A stretch of 64,000 nucleotides of DNA from Micromonospora radicis (GTDB lineage Bacteria > Actinomycetota > Actinomycetes > Mycobacteriales > Micromonosporaceae). Below the pieces are notes generated by a model that saw only the letters and a list, made by a program, of their open reading frames with translations, did no database searches and was not told the DNA's origin. Of this stretch, positions 9,461 to 16,878 are shown in pieces. The position numbers were made by a program, and so were the translations under genes. The first letter of the stretch is position 1, and the number at the start of each line of letters is the position of its first letter. The DNA lies in assembly GCF_003583405.1 (NCBI RefSeq), contig NZ_QXEC01000008.1, positions 1-64,000 of the forward strand, read 5' to 3'.

Positions 9461-10002
9461 GAGTGCACCTCCCGGTGCCAGTCGGCGACCCGCTCCAGGG
9501 TGGTGCGCAGCCAGCGCAGGTCGGCGTCGAGATGGGCGATGGCGTAGTCGGCTGCCACGACGTCGTCGACGGTGGCCTCCGGTGCCGTCTTGAGCGCGGT
9601 CAGCTCGCGCAGCCGATCGGTGTGGGCCCGCCGCTGCGCGACGAGGTACGTCCGGGCCCGGTCCGCGTCGGCGTCCAGCAGCGCCACCACCACCTTGGCG
9701 AGCAGTGCGCTGTTGACATGCGGCATGGGTGGCTCGACAGTGCCCAACCACTGGTCCAGTGCCGCCCGCCCCTCGTCGGTCAGCGCATACGCGGTGCGGT
9801 CCGGCCCGGCGAGACGTTCGTGCCCCGCCGGGACCACCAGACCGTCCCGGAGCAGCCGGTTCAACGTCGCGTAGACCTGCCCGAACGCCAACGGGCGGGC
9901 CTGCGGTAGCCGCTCGTCGTACGCCCGCTTCAGGTCATAGCCGTGCATGGTGCCGGTGGCGAGTAGCCCGAGCAGAACGTGCGACGTGGACACGACGCCC
10001 AC
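9457..10002 (-). CDS. PadR family transcriptional regulator
   Basis: A 181-residue regulator with an N-terminal winged helix (HVLLGLLATGTMHGYDLKRAYDE) and the PadR wing, followed by a Vir_act_alpha_C-type helical dimerisation domain. First gene of an operon with the ABC ATPase and the FtsX permease. A near-perfect palindrome overlaps the proposed GTG start at 10002; a second in-frame GTG at 9993 would place the operator entirely upstream and could serve a leaderless transcript. PadR proteins usually repress their own operon and release it on binding a small molecule, so autoregulated export is inferred. Confidence 0.9.
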   Translation of the reverse strand: MGVVSTSHVLLGLLATGTMHGYDLKRAYDERLPQARPLAFGQVYATLNRLLRDGLVVPAGHERLAGPDRTAYALTDEGRAALDQWLGTVEPPMPHVNSALLAKVVVALLDADADRARTYLVAQRRAHTDRLRELTALKTAPEATVDDVVAADYAIAHLDADLRWLRTTLERVADWHREVHS

Positions 10003-10020
10003 TATTCACTCAGCGAATAG
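10002..10020. promoter_or_regulatory. palindromic operator of the PadR-ABC operon
   Basis: CTATTCACTCAGCGAATAG pairs at 8 of 9 positions around its centre. It sits at the very start of the padR gene, the usual place for a PadR autoregulatory site. Confidence 0.6.
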
Positions 10021-10095
10021 CATCCGTCAAGCATTCCACGCCGAGTCCCGCGCCGGCGTCCTCAGCTCGGCCGCTCGGCTCGGCGACGGGATCGG

Positions 10096-10336
10096 TCATC
10101 GGGTCGGCTTGCGGATCCAGCCGAGGAACCGGACGTGGAAGTACATCGGCTCGGGTGGCGCTCCGAGCCGGGTCAGGTCGGCGGTCGCCTCCCTGAGCAG
10201 ATCGGCCATGTCCAGCGCGAGCAGCCGACCAAGGCCGTAGTCGGCCGCCAACTCGACTCGGGCCTGCGCACACGGCCAGCCGTACGCGCAGGCGGCACAG
10301 AACCAGAGGGGCTTGACGGGGGCGTGGTTGCGTCAT
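10096..10336 (-). pseudogene. small conserved actinobacterial protein with frameshift near the start
   Basis: An ATG at 10336 with a good ribosome-binding site (GCAGGAGC) opens a frame that reads only unstructured sequence. From about codon 3 on, another frame reads NHAPVKPLWFCAACAYGWP..., then an ELAADYGLGRLLALDMADLL helix and a C-terminal FLGWIRKPTR ending in TGA at 10096. That frame resembles the small Cys/Trp-rich actinobacterial proteins of about 80 residues often found beside HTH regulators. It has no start codon after the in-frame TGA at its 5' end, so a loss of about two bases (ATG ACG CGC AAC would restore it) has broken the gene, unless it is a sequencing error. Function of intact relatives is unknown to me. 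Confidence 0.6.
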
Positions 10337-10523
10337 TCGGGGCTCCTGCCGGGGCGAGGCGGGCGGCAAACCCTCGGCCGCCGGGCTCGGCCGCCGGCAG
10401 CCGAGGGGCCTATCCCGATCCCAGCCCAATGCCCACCCCCTGTCAATGTTAGCGCGCCTCTATAGGCGTACCCACTAATGCGCGATCCTATTGGCAGGCA
10501 ATCGTGCGCCTACCTTCCTTGGC

Positions 10524-10748
10524 ATGGGCAAGGACCGTGGGCCTGGGCCCCTGGTGGCCGCTGGCGAGATCCTGGCGATGCTCGGCGTGGGGCGATCCCG
10601 CTTCCGCCAGATCGCCGCGCATCCGAACTTCCCGCAGCCCTACCAGGTGTTGTCGGTCGGCAAGATCTGGCTACGCGCTGACGTCGAGGAGTACATCCGC
10701 CAATACCGTCAGCCGCGCCCGTCTGTGGACGAGGACGAGCAGGAGTAG
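10524..10748 (+). CDS. AlpA/excisionase-like HTH DNA-binding protein
   Basis: A 74-residue protein with a single MerR-like helix-turn-helix: AAGEILAMLGVGRSRFRQIAAHPNFPQPYQVL, followed by IWLRADVEEYIRQY and an acidic tail. This is the AlpA/Xis type of small DNA-binding protein. The ATG at 10524 is chosen because the domain starts right after it; the open frame begins at 10491. There is no clear ribosome-binding site, so the transcript may be leaderless. It is divergent from the broken small gene at 10096-10336, a pairing seen in other actinomycetes. Confidence 0.75.
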   Translation: MGKDRGPGPLVAAGEILAMLGVGRSRFRQIAAHPNFPQPYQVLSVGKIWLRADVEEYIRQYRQPRPSVDEDEQE

Positions 10749-10767
10749 ATCGCCCCTCAGGAACGTC

Positions 10768-12303
10768 TCAGCGGCGGCGCAGAGCGACGACGGCGACGTC
10801 GTCCTGGATCTCGTGCGGGGCGAGTTCGACGAGCAGGCGTTCGCAGAAGCGGTCCAGGTCGTCGTCCACCCGGGACGCACTGACCGACAGGGCGGCCAGT
10901 CCGTCGTCGATGGTGACGTCCCGCCGTTCGATCAACCCGTCGGTGTAGAAGACCATCGTCGCGCCGGGCGGCAGGACGAACTCCAGGTCCGCCGGGCGGG
11001 GCGCGCGTACGCCGAGCAGCGGCGCGGAGTGGTGCACGAACTCGGTCTTGCCGTCCTGACTGATCAACGGCGGCAGGTGACCGGCACTGGCCAGCCGGAC
11101 GTGCCCGGTGGCCGGGTCGAACAGCAGGACGCAGATGGTGGCCAACTCGCTGGGCAGCAGCGTACGCATCAACTCGTTGACCCGGTGCAGGATCTCGCCG
11201 GGCTGGTGCCCCTCCACCGCGTACGCCCGCAGCGCGTGCCGCAGCTCGGCCATCACCGTCGCGGCGTGCAGGGAGTGGCCCGCCACGTCGCCGATGGCCA
11301 GCAGCAGGTGGCCGTCCAGCATCACCAGTTCGTAGAAGTCGCCGCCCACCTCGGTCCGGGCACTCGCCGGCTCGTACCGGACGGCCAGGTCGATCCCGGT
11401 GACCTCCGGGATGCGTTGCGGCAGCAGGCTCCGTTGCAGGGTCACCGCGATCCGGTGCTCCTCGTCGAAGGAACGCTGTGCCTCGACCGCGGACGCCACC
11501 GCCTGCGCCAACTGCCGCAGCACCGGGGTCCGGGCGGTCTGCGTGGCGGTGGGTACCACGACGTAGATCGGGGCGCGGTCCTCGCGCAGCCGGGCGGCGG
11601 CCACCGTCGCCGAGTCGTCCGGCGGCCACTCCACCAGCCCCCAGTGGACCGGGTCCTGCACCCGGACGGTCGCGCCGGTCGGCACCCCGCGGTCGTCGAC
11701 GGTCCACGGCACGACCCGACTCTCGGCACCGGGCCCGGCACAGACCCCCGCCAGACAGTCACCGTCGAAGGTCTCCGCGACCACCGCCGCGGGACTCTTG
11801 AAGATCTCGGCGGCACCGGCCGCCGCCAGCTCCAACAGCCGGGGAAAGTTCGGCGCGGCGTGCACCGCCACGGTGGTGTCCGCGAGCCCGGTGAGCCGCT
11901 CGGCGAGCAGTTCGGCGCGCTGCCGGGCCTGGTAGTACCGCAGCACCGCGTGGGCGGTCGCGATCAGTTCCTCCGGCTCGATCGGCTCGGCCAGGTAGGC
12001 GTCCGCGCCCCGGGTGAGGCCCTGCGCCCGGTCGGCCGTGTCGACCGCGTGCGCCGACACGTGGATCACCGGCAGCGCGGGGTGCGCCGACTTGATCCGT
12101 TCACAGACCTCGAACCCGCTCAGGTCCGGCAGTCGGACGTCGAGCACCACCAGGTCGATCGGATCCACCCCGACCCGGCTCAGCGCCTCGCCCCCGGACT
12201 CGGCCTCGAGCACGGTGAACCCGGCTCGGGTCAGCCAGTTGACCAGGAGGTAGCGCTTGGTCCGACTGTCGTCGACCACCAGCACGGTCGTCGCGCCGTC
12301 CAC
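10768..12303 (-). CDS. response-regulator receiver / SpoIIE phosphatase fusion
   Basis: A 511-residue protein. Residues 1-120 are a receiver domain with DD at 11-12 and phospho-acceptor Asp55 (VVLDVRLPD). The position of the conserved lysine (usually KP) is Glu106 in LAEP, so signalling by phosphorylation may be altered. Residues about 130-270 are a sensory linker of GAF type, and about 290-511 form a SpoIIE phosphatase with GGDFYEL, GDVAGHS, FYTDGLIE and DDVAVVAL. In this class phosphorylation or binding at the receiver controls dephosphorylation of an anti-anti-sigma factor. It is the last gene of the stressosome operon; its GTG lies one base after the stop of the kinase gene, and that kinase is the obvious partner. 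Confidence 0.9.
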   Translation of the reverse strand: MDGATTVLVVDDSRTKRYLLVNWLTRAGFTVLEAESGGEALSRVGVDPIDLVVLDVRLPDLSGFEVCERIKSAHPALPVIHVSAHAVDTADRAQGLTRGADAYLAEPIEPEELIATAHAVLRYYQARQRAELLAERLTGLADTTVAVHAAPNFPRLLELAAAGAAEIFKSPAAVVAETFDGDCLAGVCAGPGAESRVVPWTVDDRGVPTGATVRVQDPVHWGLVEWPPDDSATVAAARLREDRAPIYVVVPTATQTARTPVLRQLAQAVASAVEAQRSFDEEHRIAVTLQRSLLPQRIPEVTGIDLAVRYEPASARTEVGGDFYELVMLDGHLLLAIGDVAGHSLHAATVMAELRHALRAYAVEGHQPGEILHRVNELMRTLLPSELATICVLLFDPATGHVRLASAGHLPPLISQDGKTEFVHHSAPLLGVRAPRPADLEFVLPPGATMVFYTDGLIERRDVTIDDGLAALSVSASRVDDDLDRFCERLLVELAPHEIQDDVAVVALRRR

Positions 12304-12304
12304 G

Positions 12305-13654
12305 TCACGTCCCGTCCGCCAGCAGCGAGACCGTGAAGGTGCTGCCCCGTCCCGGTTCGCTGGTAAGCCTGAGCGTGCCGCCGAGCAGGTTCACCAGTCG
12401 CCGGGCGTACGGCAGGCCGAGCCCCGTACCGCCGACCCGGGACGGGCCCGGCACCTGGTAGAACTCCTCGAACACCCGATCCTGGAACTCCGTCGGGATG
12501 CCCGGCCCGGTGTCGGAGACGAGCAGTTCCCAACCGGCGTCCTGTCGTCGCGCCCGCAACCGGACCTCGCCCGCGGTGGTGAACTTCAGGCCGTTGTGCA
12601 GCAGGTTGCGCAGTACCTGGGCGAGCAGCACCTCGTCGGTGCGGACGGTGGCCGGGGTCGGTGGTTCCTCCACCACCAGCTCGACCTCCGTCCCGATGCG
12701 CAGCGCCCGGAGCGTGCCCCGCAGCTGGCCGAAGACCGCCCGCAGGTCGACCTCGGCCCAGTTCGGTTCGATCCGGCCCGACTCCGCCTTGGCCAGGTCG
12801 AGCAGCTCGTTGACCAGCGTGAGCAGATCCGACGCCGACGAGCGGATCAGCCCGACCTGGCGTTCCTGTTCGGCGGTGAGCGGGTCGGACGCGGAGTCGG
12901 CCAGCAGCCGGGCCAACCCGATGATCGCGGTCACCGGTGCCCGCAGCTCGTGGCTGACGTTCGCCAGGAAGCGGGTCTTCGACTCGCTGGCCGTGCGCAG
13001 CTGCGCCGACTTCTCGTCCAGCTCGGCGTAGAGGGCCACCACCCCTCGGTTGGTCTCCTCCAACTCGTCGGTGAGCTGGTGGTAGAGCGCGAGCACGCCG
13101 CGGTTGGTCTGTTCCAGCTCCTCGTTGAGGCGCGCCAGCTCGTCGCGTTGGCTGCGTACCTCGTCCAGGGCCGCGATCAGCTGCAGGTTCTGGGTGGCGA
13201 GTTCCTCCTCGGCGGTGCCCGGCGCGCTCTGCCCGAGTTGGGCACGCAACTGCGCGAGACGCTCCGGGGAGAGCGCCTCGGCGGCGAGTGGCACACGACG
13301 GGACATCCTGACGACCGTAGCGCCCTCGTCGGTCACCACGCCCAATGTGTCCACCAGGCGCGCCACGGCACCGGACTCCGGTTCGTACCGTCCGCCGGGC
13401 AACGGGGCCACCGGAGTGAGGTCGACTCGCAGGTGGCGTCGGCCGTCCGCGCTGTCCACGACGACGAAGAACACGTCGGCGCCGCCGACGCCGCGCAGCA
13501 GGTCCCGCGCCACCTCGCTGAGCGCGGTGGCGATGCGAACCTGGTCCTGGTGCTCCAGGCCGACCGCGGCGGCGACCTCCCGGCCCCGCTGGCGCACCAC
13601 GAAGATGTCCTGCTCCACCCGCAGCGCCATCTGCAACAGCGGGGCGCCACTCAT
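12305..13654 (-). CDS. sensor histidine kinase with RsbT-like N-terminal segment
   Basis: A 449-residue cytosolic kinase. Residues about 10-125 resemble a degenerate RsbT/HATPase segment (ATALSEVARDLL). Residues 150-225 are a coiled coil with an internal 19-20-residue repeat around EETNRGVVALYAEL. The HisKA domain has the phospho-acceptor His235 in ANVSHELRAPV, and the C-terminal HATPase has LHNGLKFT, DTGPGIP and GGTGLGLPYARRL. It overlaps the upstream phosphatase gene as ATGA and precedes the receiver-SpoIIE protein, so a phosphorelay between them is likely. Kinases of this form are a regular part of actinobacterial stressosome operons. Confidence 0.92.
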   Translation of the reverse strand: MSGAPLLQMALRVEQDIFVVRQRGREVAAAVGLEHQDQVRIATALSEVARDLLRGVGGADVFFVVVDSADGRRHLRVDLTPVAPLPGGRYEPESGAVARLVDTLGVVTDEGATVVRMSRRVPLAAEALSPERLAQLRAQLGQSAPGTAEEELATQNLQLIAALDEVRSQRDELARLNEELEQTNRGVLALYHQLTDELEETNRGVVALYAELDEKSAQLRTASESKTRFLANVSHELRAPVTAIIGLARLLADSASDPLTAEQERQVGLIRSSASDLLTLVNELLDLAKAESGRIEPNWAEVDLRAVFGQLRGTLRALRIGTEVELVVEEPPTPATVRTDEVLLAQVLRNLLHNGLKFTTAGEVRLRARRQDAGWELLVSDTGPGIPTEFQDRVFEEFYQVPGPSRVGGTGLGLPYARRLVNLLGGTLRLTSEPGRGSTFTVSLLADGT

Positions 13655-14664
13655 GACCAGGACCTCGCCACCAGCACACCGGCGTCGTCCCGTCGGATGC
13701 CGGCATCGCGCAGCAGCGTGGCGGCCATCACCAGCGGCGACCGGGCGGCCAAACCGGGGTAGTCGGCGAGTTGCCAGCGGTCGACCACCCCGTCGGTGTG
13801 CATCACCAGCAGGCTGCCGGGGTCGAACGGGTAGTCGTACTGCCGGATCGTCGGGCGTTGGTGTCCGGCGATGCCGGGCAGCGAGACCAGCCCGCGCTGC
13901 CGGCCGTCCCCGGTGGCCACCACGCCGGCGATGTTGCCGAGCCCGGCGTACCGCAGCACCCCGGCCACCGGGTCCGGCTCGGCCACCGCGAGCGCCGCGC
14001 CGCGGGTGTGCGACAGCGCCCGGTGCAGGTGCCCGACCACGTCGGCCGGGGAGGACGCCGGGGCGTTGCGGAACGCGGTGAGCGCCGCGTCGGTGGCCGC
14101 GGCGGCCAGCGGCCCGTGTCCCAGGCCGTCGGTGACCAGTACCTGTCGTCGGTCGCCGACCGCCCGCCAGGCGTAGCCGTCTCCGCTTACCGTCTCGCCG
14201 GCCAGCGGTCGGGCGAGGCCGCCGACCCAGGGCCGTTCGGTCTCCGCGTCGGCGAACACCTGCACGGCGATGACGGTGCCCCGGCCGGGCCGCGAGTACG
14301 CGTCGAACCAGCTGGCCTGCCGGACGATCGCACCGAGGCCGATACCGAGGGTGCCGGTGGTGGAGTGACCGTCACGGACCGAGTCGTCGACGTCCGCCAT
14401 GCCCGGCCCGGAGTCGACGGCGATCAGCTCCACACCGGCGTCCAGGTCACGACGGACCGGACGGAGCAGCAGCACGCCGTCCACGGCGTGCTTGATCAGG
14501 TTGCTGGTCAACTCGGCGGCGACGATGGCCAGGTCGGCGATCCGGCCTTCGGGCAGTCCCAACTGGACGCCCAGCCGCTCGGCTGCCCGGCGCACCGCAC
14601 TGCCGGCGCTGCCGCTCTCCACGCGGAACCAGGTGCCGCGGTCGGTGACCGGTTGGGCCGTCAC
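13651..14664 (-). CDS. RsbT/RsbX-like protein: HATPase fused to PP2C phosphatase
   Basis: A 337-residue protein. Residues about 10-135 are an RsbT-like GHKL domain (VAAELTSNLIKHA, DSGPGM, GTLGIGLGAI). Residues about 145-337 are a minimal PP2C/SpoIIE domain with VTDGLGHG, GNIAGVV, MHTDGV and the C-terminal RRDDAGVLV. In Bacillus RsbX is the phosphatase that resets RsbS and RsbR; here it seems to be joined to a kinase-like domain. The GTG at 14664 overlaps the rsbT stop (GTGA); an in-frame GTG at 14673 is possible. Role as the feedback phosphatase of the stressosome is inferred from domain and position. Confidence 0.88.
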   Translation of the reverse strand: MTAQPVTDRGTWFRVESGSAGSAVRRAAERLGVQLGLPEGRIADLAIVAAELTSNLIKHAVDGVLLLRPVRRDLDAGVELIAVDSGPGMADVDDSVRDGHSTTGTLGIGLGAIVRQASWFDAYSRPGRGTVIAVQVFADAETERPWVGGLARPLAGETVSGDGYAWRAVGDRRQVLVTDGLGHGPLAAAATDAALTAFRNAPASSPADVVGHLHRALSHTRGAALAVAEPDPVAGVLRYAGLGNIAGVVATGDGRQRGLVSLPGIAGHQRPTIRQYDYPFDPGSLLVMHTDGVVDRWQLADYPGLAARSPLVMAATLLRDAGIRRDDAGVLVARSWS

Positions 14665-15080
14665 CGGGACCACTTGGTGATCGTGATCCGGGTGCCTTGA
14701 CCGGGGGCGGTCTGGATGTCGAACTCGTCCACCAGTCGCCGGGCACCGCTGAGACCGAGGCCGAGGCCACCGCCGGTGGTGTAGCCGTCGGTCAGCGCCA
14801 ACTCCAGATCGGCGATGCCGGGGCCGGAGTCGGCGAAGACGATGGTGATGCCGGGCCGGCGGCCGTTGTCGACGGCGGCCACCTCGACGCTGCCGCCACC
14901 GCCGTAGACCAGGGTGTTGCGGGCGAGTTCACTGGCCGCGGTGACGACCTTCGTCTGGTCGACCAGGGAGAGCTTGGCCGCCACCGCCACCGTACGCACC
15001 AGTTGACGGACGCGGACCACGTCCTCGTCGCTACCCACCGCCTGCGTCTGCGGACGGCCCAGGCCGACGCCGCTGGTCAT
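14661..15080 (-). CDS. rsbT: anti-sigma regulatory kinase RsbT
   Basis: A 139-residue GHKL protein with the N-box ASELARNTLVYGGGG, G1 box FADSGPGI and G2 box TTGGGLGLGLSGARRL. These match RsbT, the stressosome switch kinase that phosphorylates RsbS and RsbR and, once released, activates a downstream phosphatase. It starts at ATG 15080, overlapping rsbS (ATGA), and is in turn overlapped by the next gene, so the stoichiometry is set by coupling. Confidence 0.92.
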   Translation of the reverse strand: MTSGVGLGRPQTQAVGSDEDVVRVRQLVRTVAVAAKLSLVDQTKVVTAASELARNTLVYGGGGSVEVAAVDNGRRPGITIVFADSGPGIADLELALTDGYTTGGGLGLGLSGARRLVDEFDIQTAPGQGTRITITKWSR

Positions 15081-15490
15081 GGTGACGCCGTCGGCTCTGC
15101 GTCCGGACCGTCGAGGAACTCGTCGAGGTCGTCGTGATAGCGGTTGGCCGCGATGAGTTCCATGCCCCGCTCGACGTTCAGCGCGGTGCGGATGCCGTTG
15201 AGCGACAGGCCCAGCTCCACCAGGGTGATGGCGACCGCCGGCCGCATCCCGACCACCACGGTCTCGGCGTCGAGCACCCGGGAGATCGAGGCGATGCTGG
15301 AGAGCATCCGCCCGACGAACGAGTCGACGATGTCGAGCGCGGTGATGTCGATGATCACGCCGTGGCAGCCGGTGGCGACGATCCGCTCGGCCAGGTCCTC
15401 CTGGAGCGCGACGGCCGTCTGGTCGGACATGTCGACCTGGATGGAGACCAGCAGGATGTCGCCGATCTTGAGGATCGGCACCCGCTCCAT
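15077..15490 (-). CDS. rsbS: STAS-domain stressosome scaffold RsbS
   Basis: A 137-residue single STAS domain: VPILKIGDILLVSIQVDMSD at the N-terminus and VIIDITALDIVDSFVGRML, with Ser57 at the place where RsbT phosphorylates RsbS. The GMRPAVAITLVELG helix is typical. It lies between rsbR and rsbT with overlapping codons (TGATG and ATGA). Confidence 0.93.
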   Translation of the reverse strand: MERVPILKIGDILLVSIQVDMSDQTAVALQEDLAERIVATGCHGVIIDITALDIVDSFVGRMLSSIASISRVLDAETVVVGMRPAVAITLVELGLSLNGIRTALNVERGMELIAANRYHDDLDEFLDGPDAEPTASP

Positions 15491-16350
15491 CACGCCTCCC
15501 GGCGCGGCTGGCGCCGGCCGGCCTCGACGCCGGTGAGCCGCAGCACGTGCCGCAGCGCGTCGGCGAGGCTGGCCTTGGTGGCGATGTCGCCGAACTCGAT
15601 GCCGAGCGCGACGATGGTCTGGGCGATCTGCGGTCGGATCCCGGAGATGATGCAGTCGGCACCCATCAGTCGGGCCGCCACCACGGTCTTCAGGATGTGC
15701 TGGGCGACCTGGGTATCCACCGCCGGTACGCCGGTGATGTCGATGATCGCGTACGGCGAGCCGGTGTCGACCAGGGTCTGCAGCAGCCGCTCCATCACCA
15801 CCTGCGCCCGGGCCGAGTCGAGGGTGCCGACCAGCGGCACCGCCACCACACCCTCCCAGAGCTTGACCACCGGAGTGGAGAGTTCGAGCAGTTGCTCGGC
15901 CTGGTCGGCGATCAGGCTCTCCCGGGTCCGTACGTAGCTCTCGAAGGTGAACAGGCCCATCTGGTCGACCAGCGCGGAGAAGACGACGTAGTCGCGCAGC
16001 GTCCCGGCGCTCTGGTCGTCCTCCATGACGCTCAGCAGGGCGTCCTTGAGCGCGAACACACCGGTGGCGGTCTCGGTGGCGGAGAAGCCCTGGCGGGCCT
16101 GGCCCCGGGACAGTTCGACGAGCACCGCGCGCAGCTCGGTGGCCTCCTCGGCCGTCAGGTCGACCGCGCCCTTGCTGAGCGTGTCCACCAGCACCCGGTG
16201 CAGCTCCTGCACCTGCCGGAGCAGCTCGGCCTGGCTGAGACGGCCGCGCAACTGCCCGGCGACGACCTCGGTCCACCGTTGGGTGACCCGCTCCACACGG
16301 CTGGTAAGCAGATCCGCCAGTCGACCGCTTTCGTCAGTGCTCAAAGCCAT
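15490..16350 (-). CDS. rsbR: stressosome sensor co-antagonist RsbR
   Basis: A 286-residue protein. Residues 1-150 are an all-helical N-terminal RsbRD-type sensory domain; residues 160-286 are a STAS domain with VPLVGTLDSARAQ and AIIDITGVPAVDTQVAQHI. Thr213 in VDTQVA fits the main phosphorylation site of RsbR proteins; the second position is Ser179 (LDS) where Bacillus RsbRA has Thr. The first gene of the six-gene operon, transcribed away from the RsbV-like gene at 16514. The signal sensed is unknown. Confidence 0.93.
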   Translation of the reverse strand: MALSTDESGRLADLLTSRVERVTQRWTEVVAGQLRGRLSQAELLRQVQELHRVLVDTLSKGAVDLTAEEATELRAVLVELSRGQARQGFSATETATGVFALKDALLSVMEDDQSAGTLRDYVVFSALVDQMGLFTFESYVRTRESLIADQAEQLLELSTPVVKLWEGVVAVPLVGTLDSARAQVVMERLLQTLVDTGSPYAIIDITGVPAVDTQVAQHILKTVVAARLMGADCIISGIRPQIAQTIVALGIEFGDIATKASLADALRHVLRLTGVEAGRRQPRREA

Positions 16351-16513
16351 GACCTAACCCCCCTCGACCTGGACCGGCCGGACTCTATCACCGCAGACCC
16401 GCAAATACTTGTCCCAGGGCAATGGAATGGCGACGGCCACCTGATCCCTTGCCCGTTCTGCGTACCACGGCTCCGGTGGGATACCGTTCCACCGATAACA
16501 GGAGGTCTGGCGA

Positions 16514-16870
16514 ATGTCCTTGACGGTGCACACGGAACAGCGCGGTGACGTGGTCGTAGTAGCGGTCGCGGGCGAACTGGACATGGCCACCGCACCGCAG
16601 CTGCAGGACCAGATCACCGACCTGCTCGACAAGGGGCGCAGCCGCCTCGTCTTCGACCTGTCGGACGTCTCGTTCTGCGACTCCACCGGCCTGTCGGTCT
16701 TCGTCCGCGCGAAGAACAGCTGCGACGAGGCCGGCGGCGTGGTGCGCCTGGCCGCCCCCCAGCGGGGCGTGCTGCGCATCCTGGAGGTGAGTGGTCTGGT
16801 GGAGGTGCTGCAGACCTACCCGACCGTCGACCAGGCGGTCGCGGGCGAACCCACGCCGGCCTCCTCCTGA
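16514..16870 (+). CDS. anti-sigma factor antagonist (RsbV/SpoIIAA type)
   Basis: A 118-residue single STAS domain with the phosphorylation loop DVSFCDSTGLSVF; Ser57 is the expected target of an anti-sigma kinase such as RsbW. It starts at ATG 16514 behind AGGAGG. It is divergent from the stressosome operon and is a plausible final target of the SpoIIE phosphatases encoded nearby. No rsbW or sigB-like gene lies in the window, so the sigma factor it serves is not identified. Confidence 0.9.
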   Translation: MSLTVHTEQRGDVVVVAVAGELDMATAPQLQDQITDLLDKGRSRLVFDLSDVSFCDSTGLSVFVRAKNSCDEAGGVVRLAAPQRGVLRILEVSGLVEVLQTYPTVDQAVAGEPTPASS

Positions 16871-16878
16871 CCGTGGGA

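Noticed and set aside
16351..16513. Stress sigma promoter between rsbR and the rsbV-like gene
   Set aside because: No convincing GTTT/GGGTA pair with normal spacing was seen on either strand.
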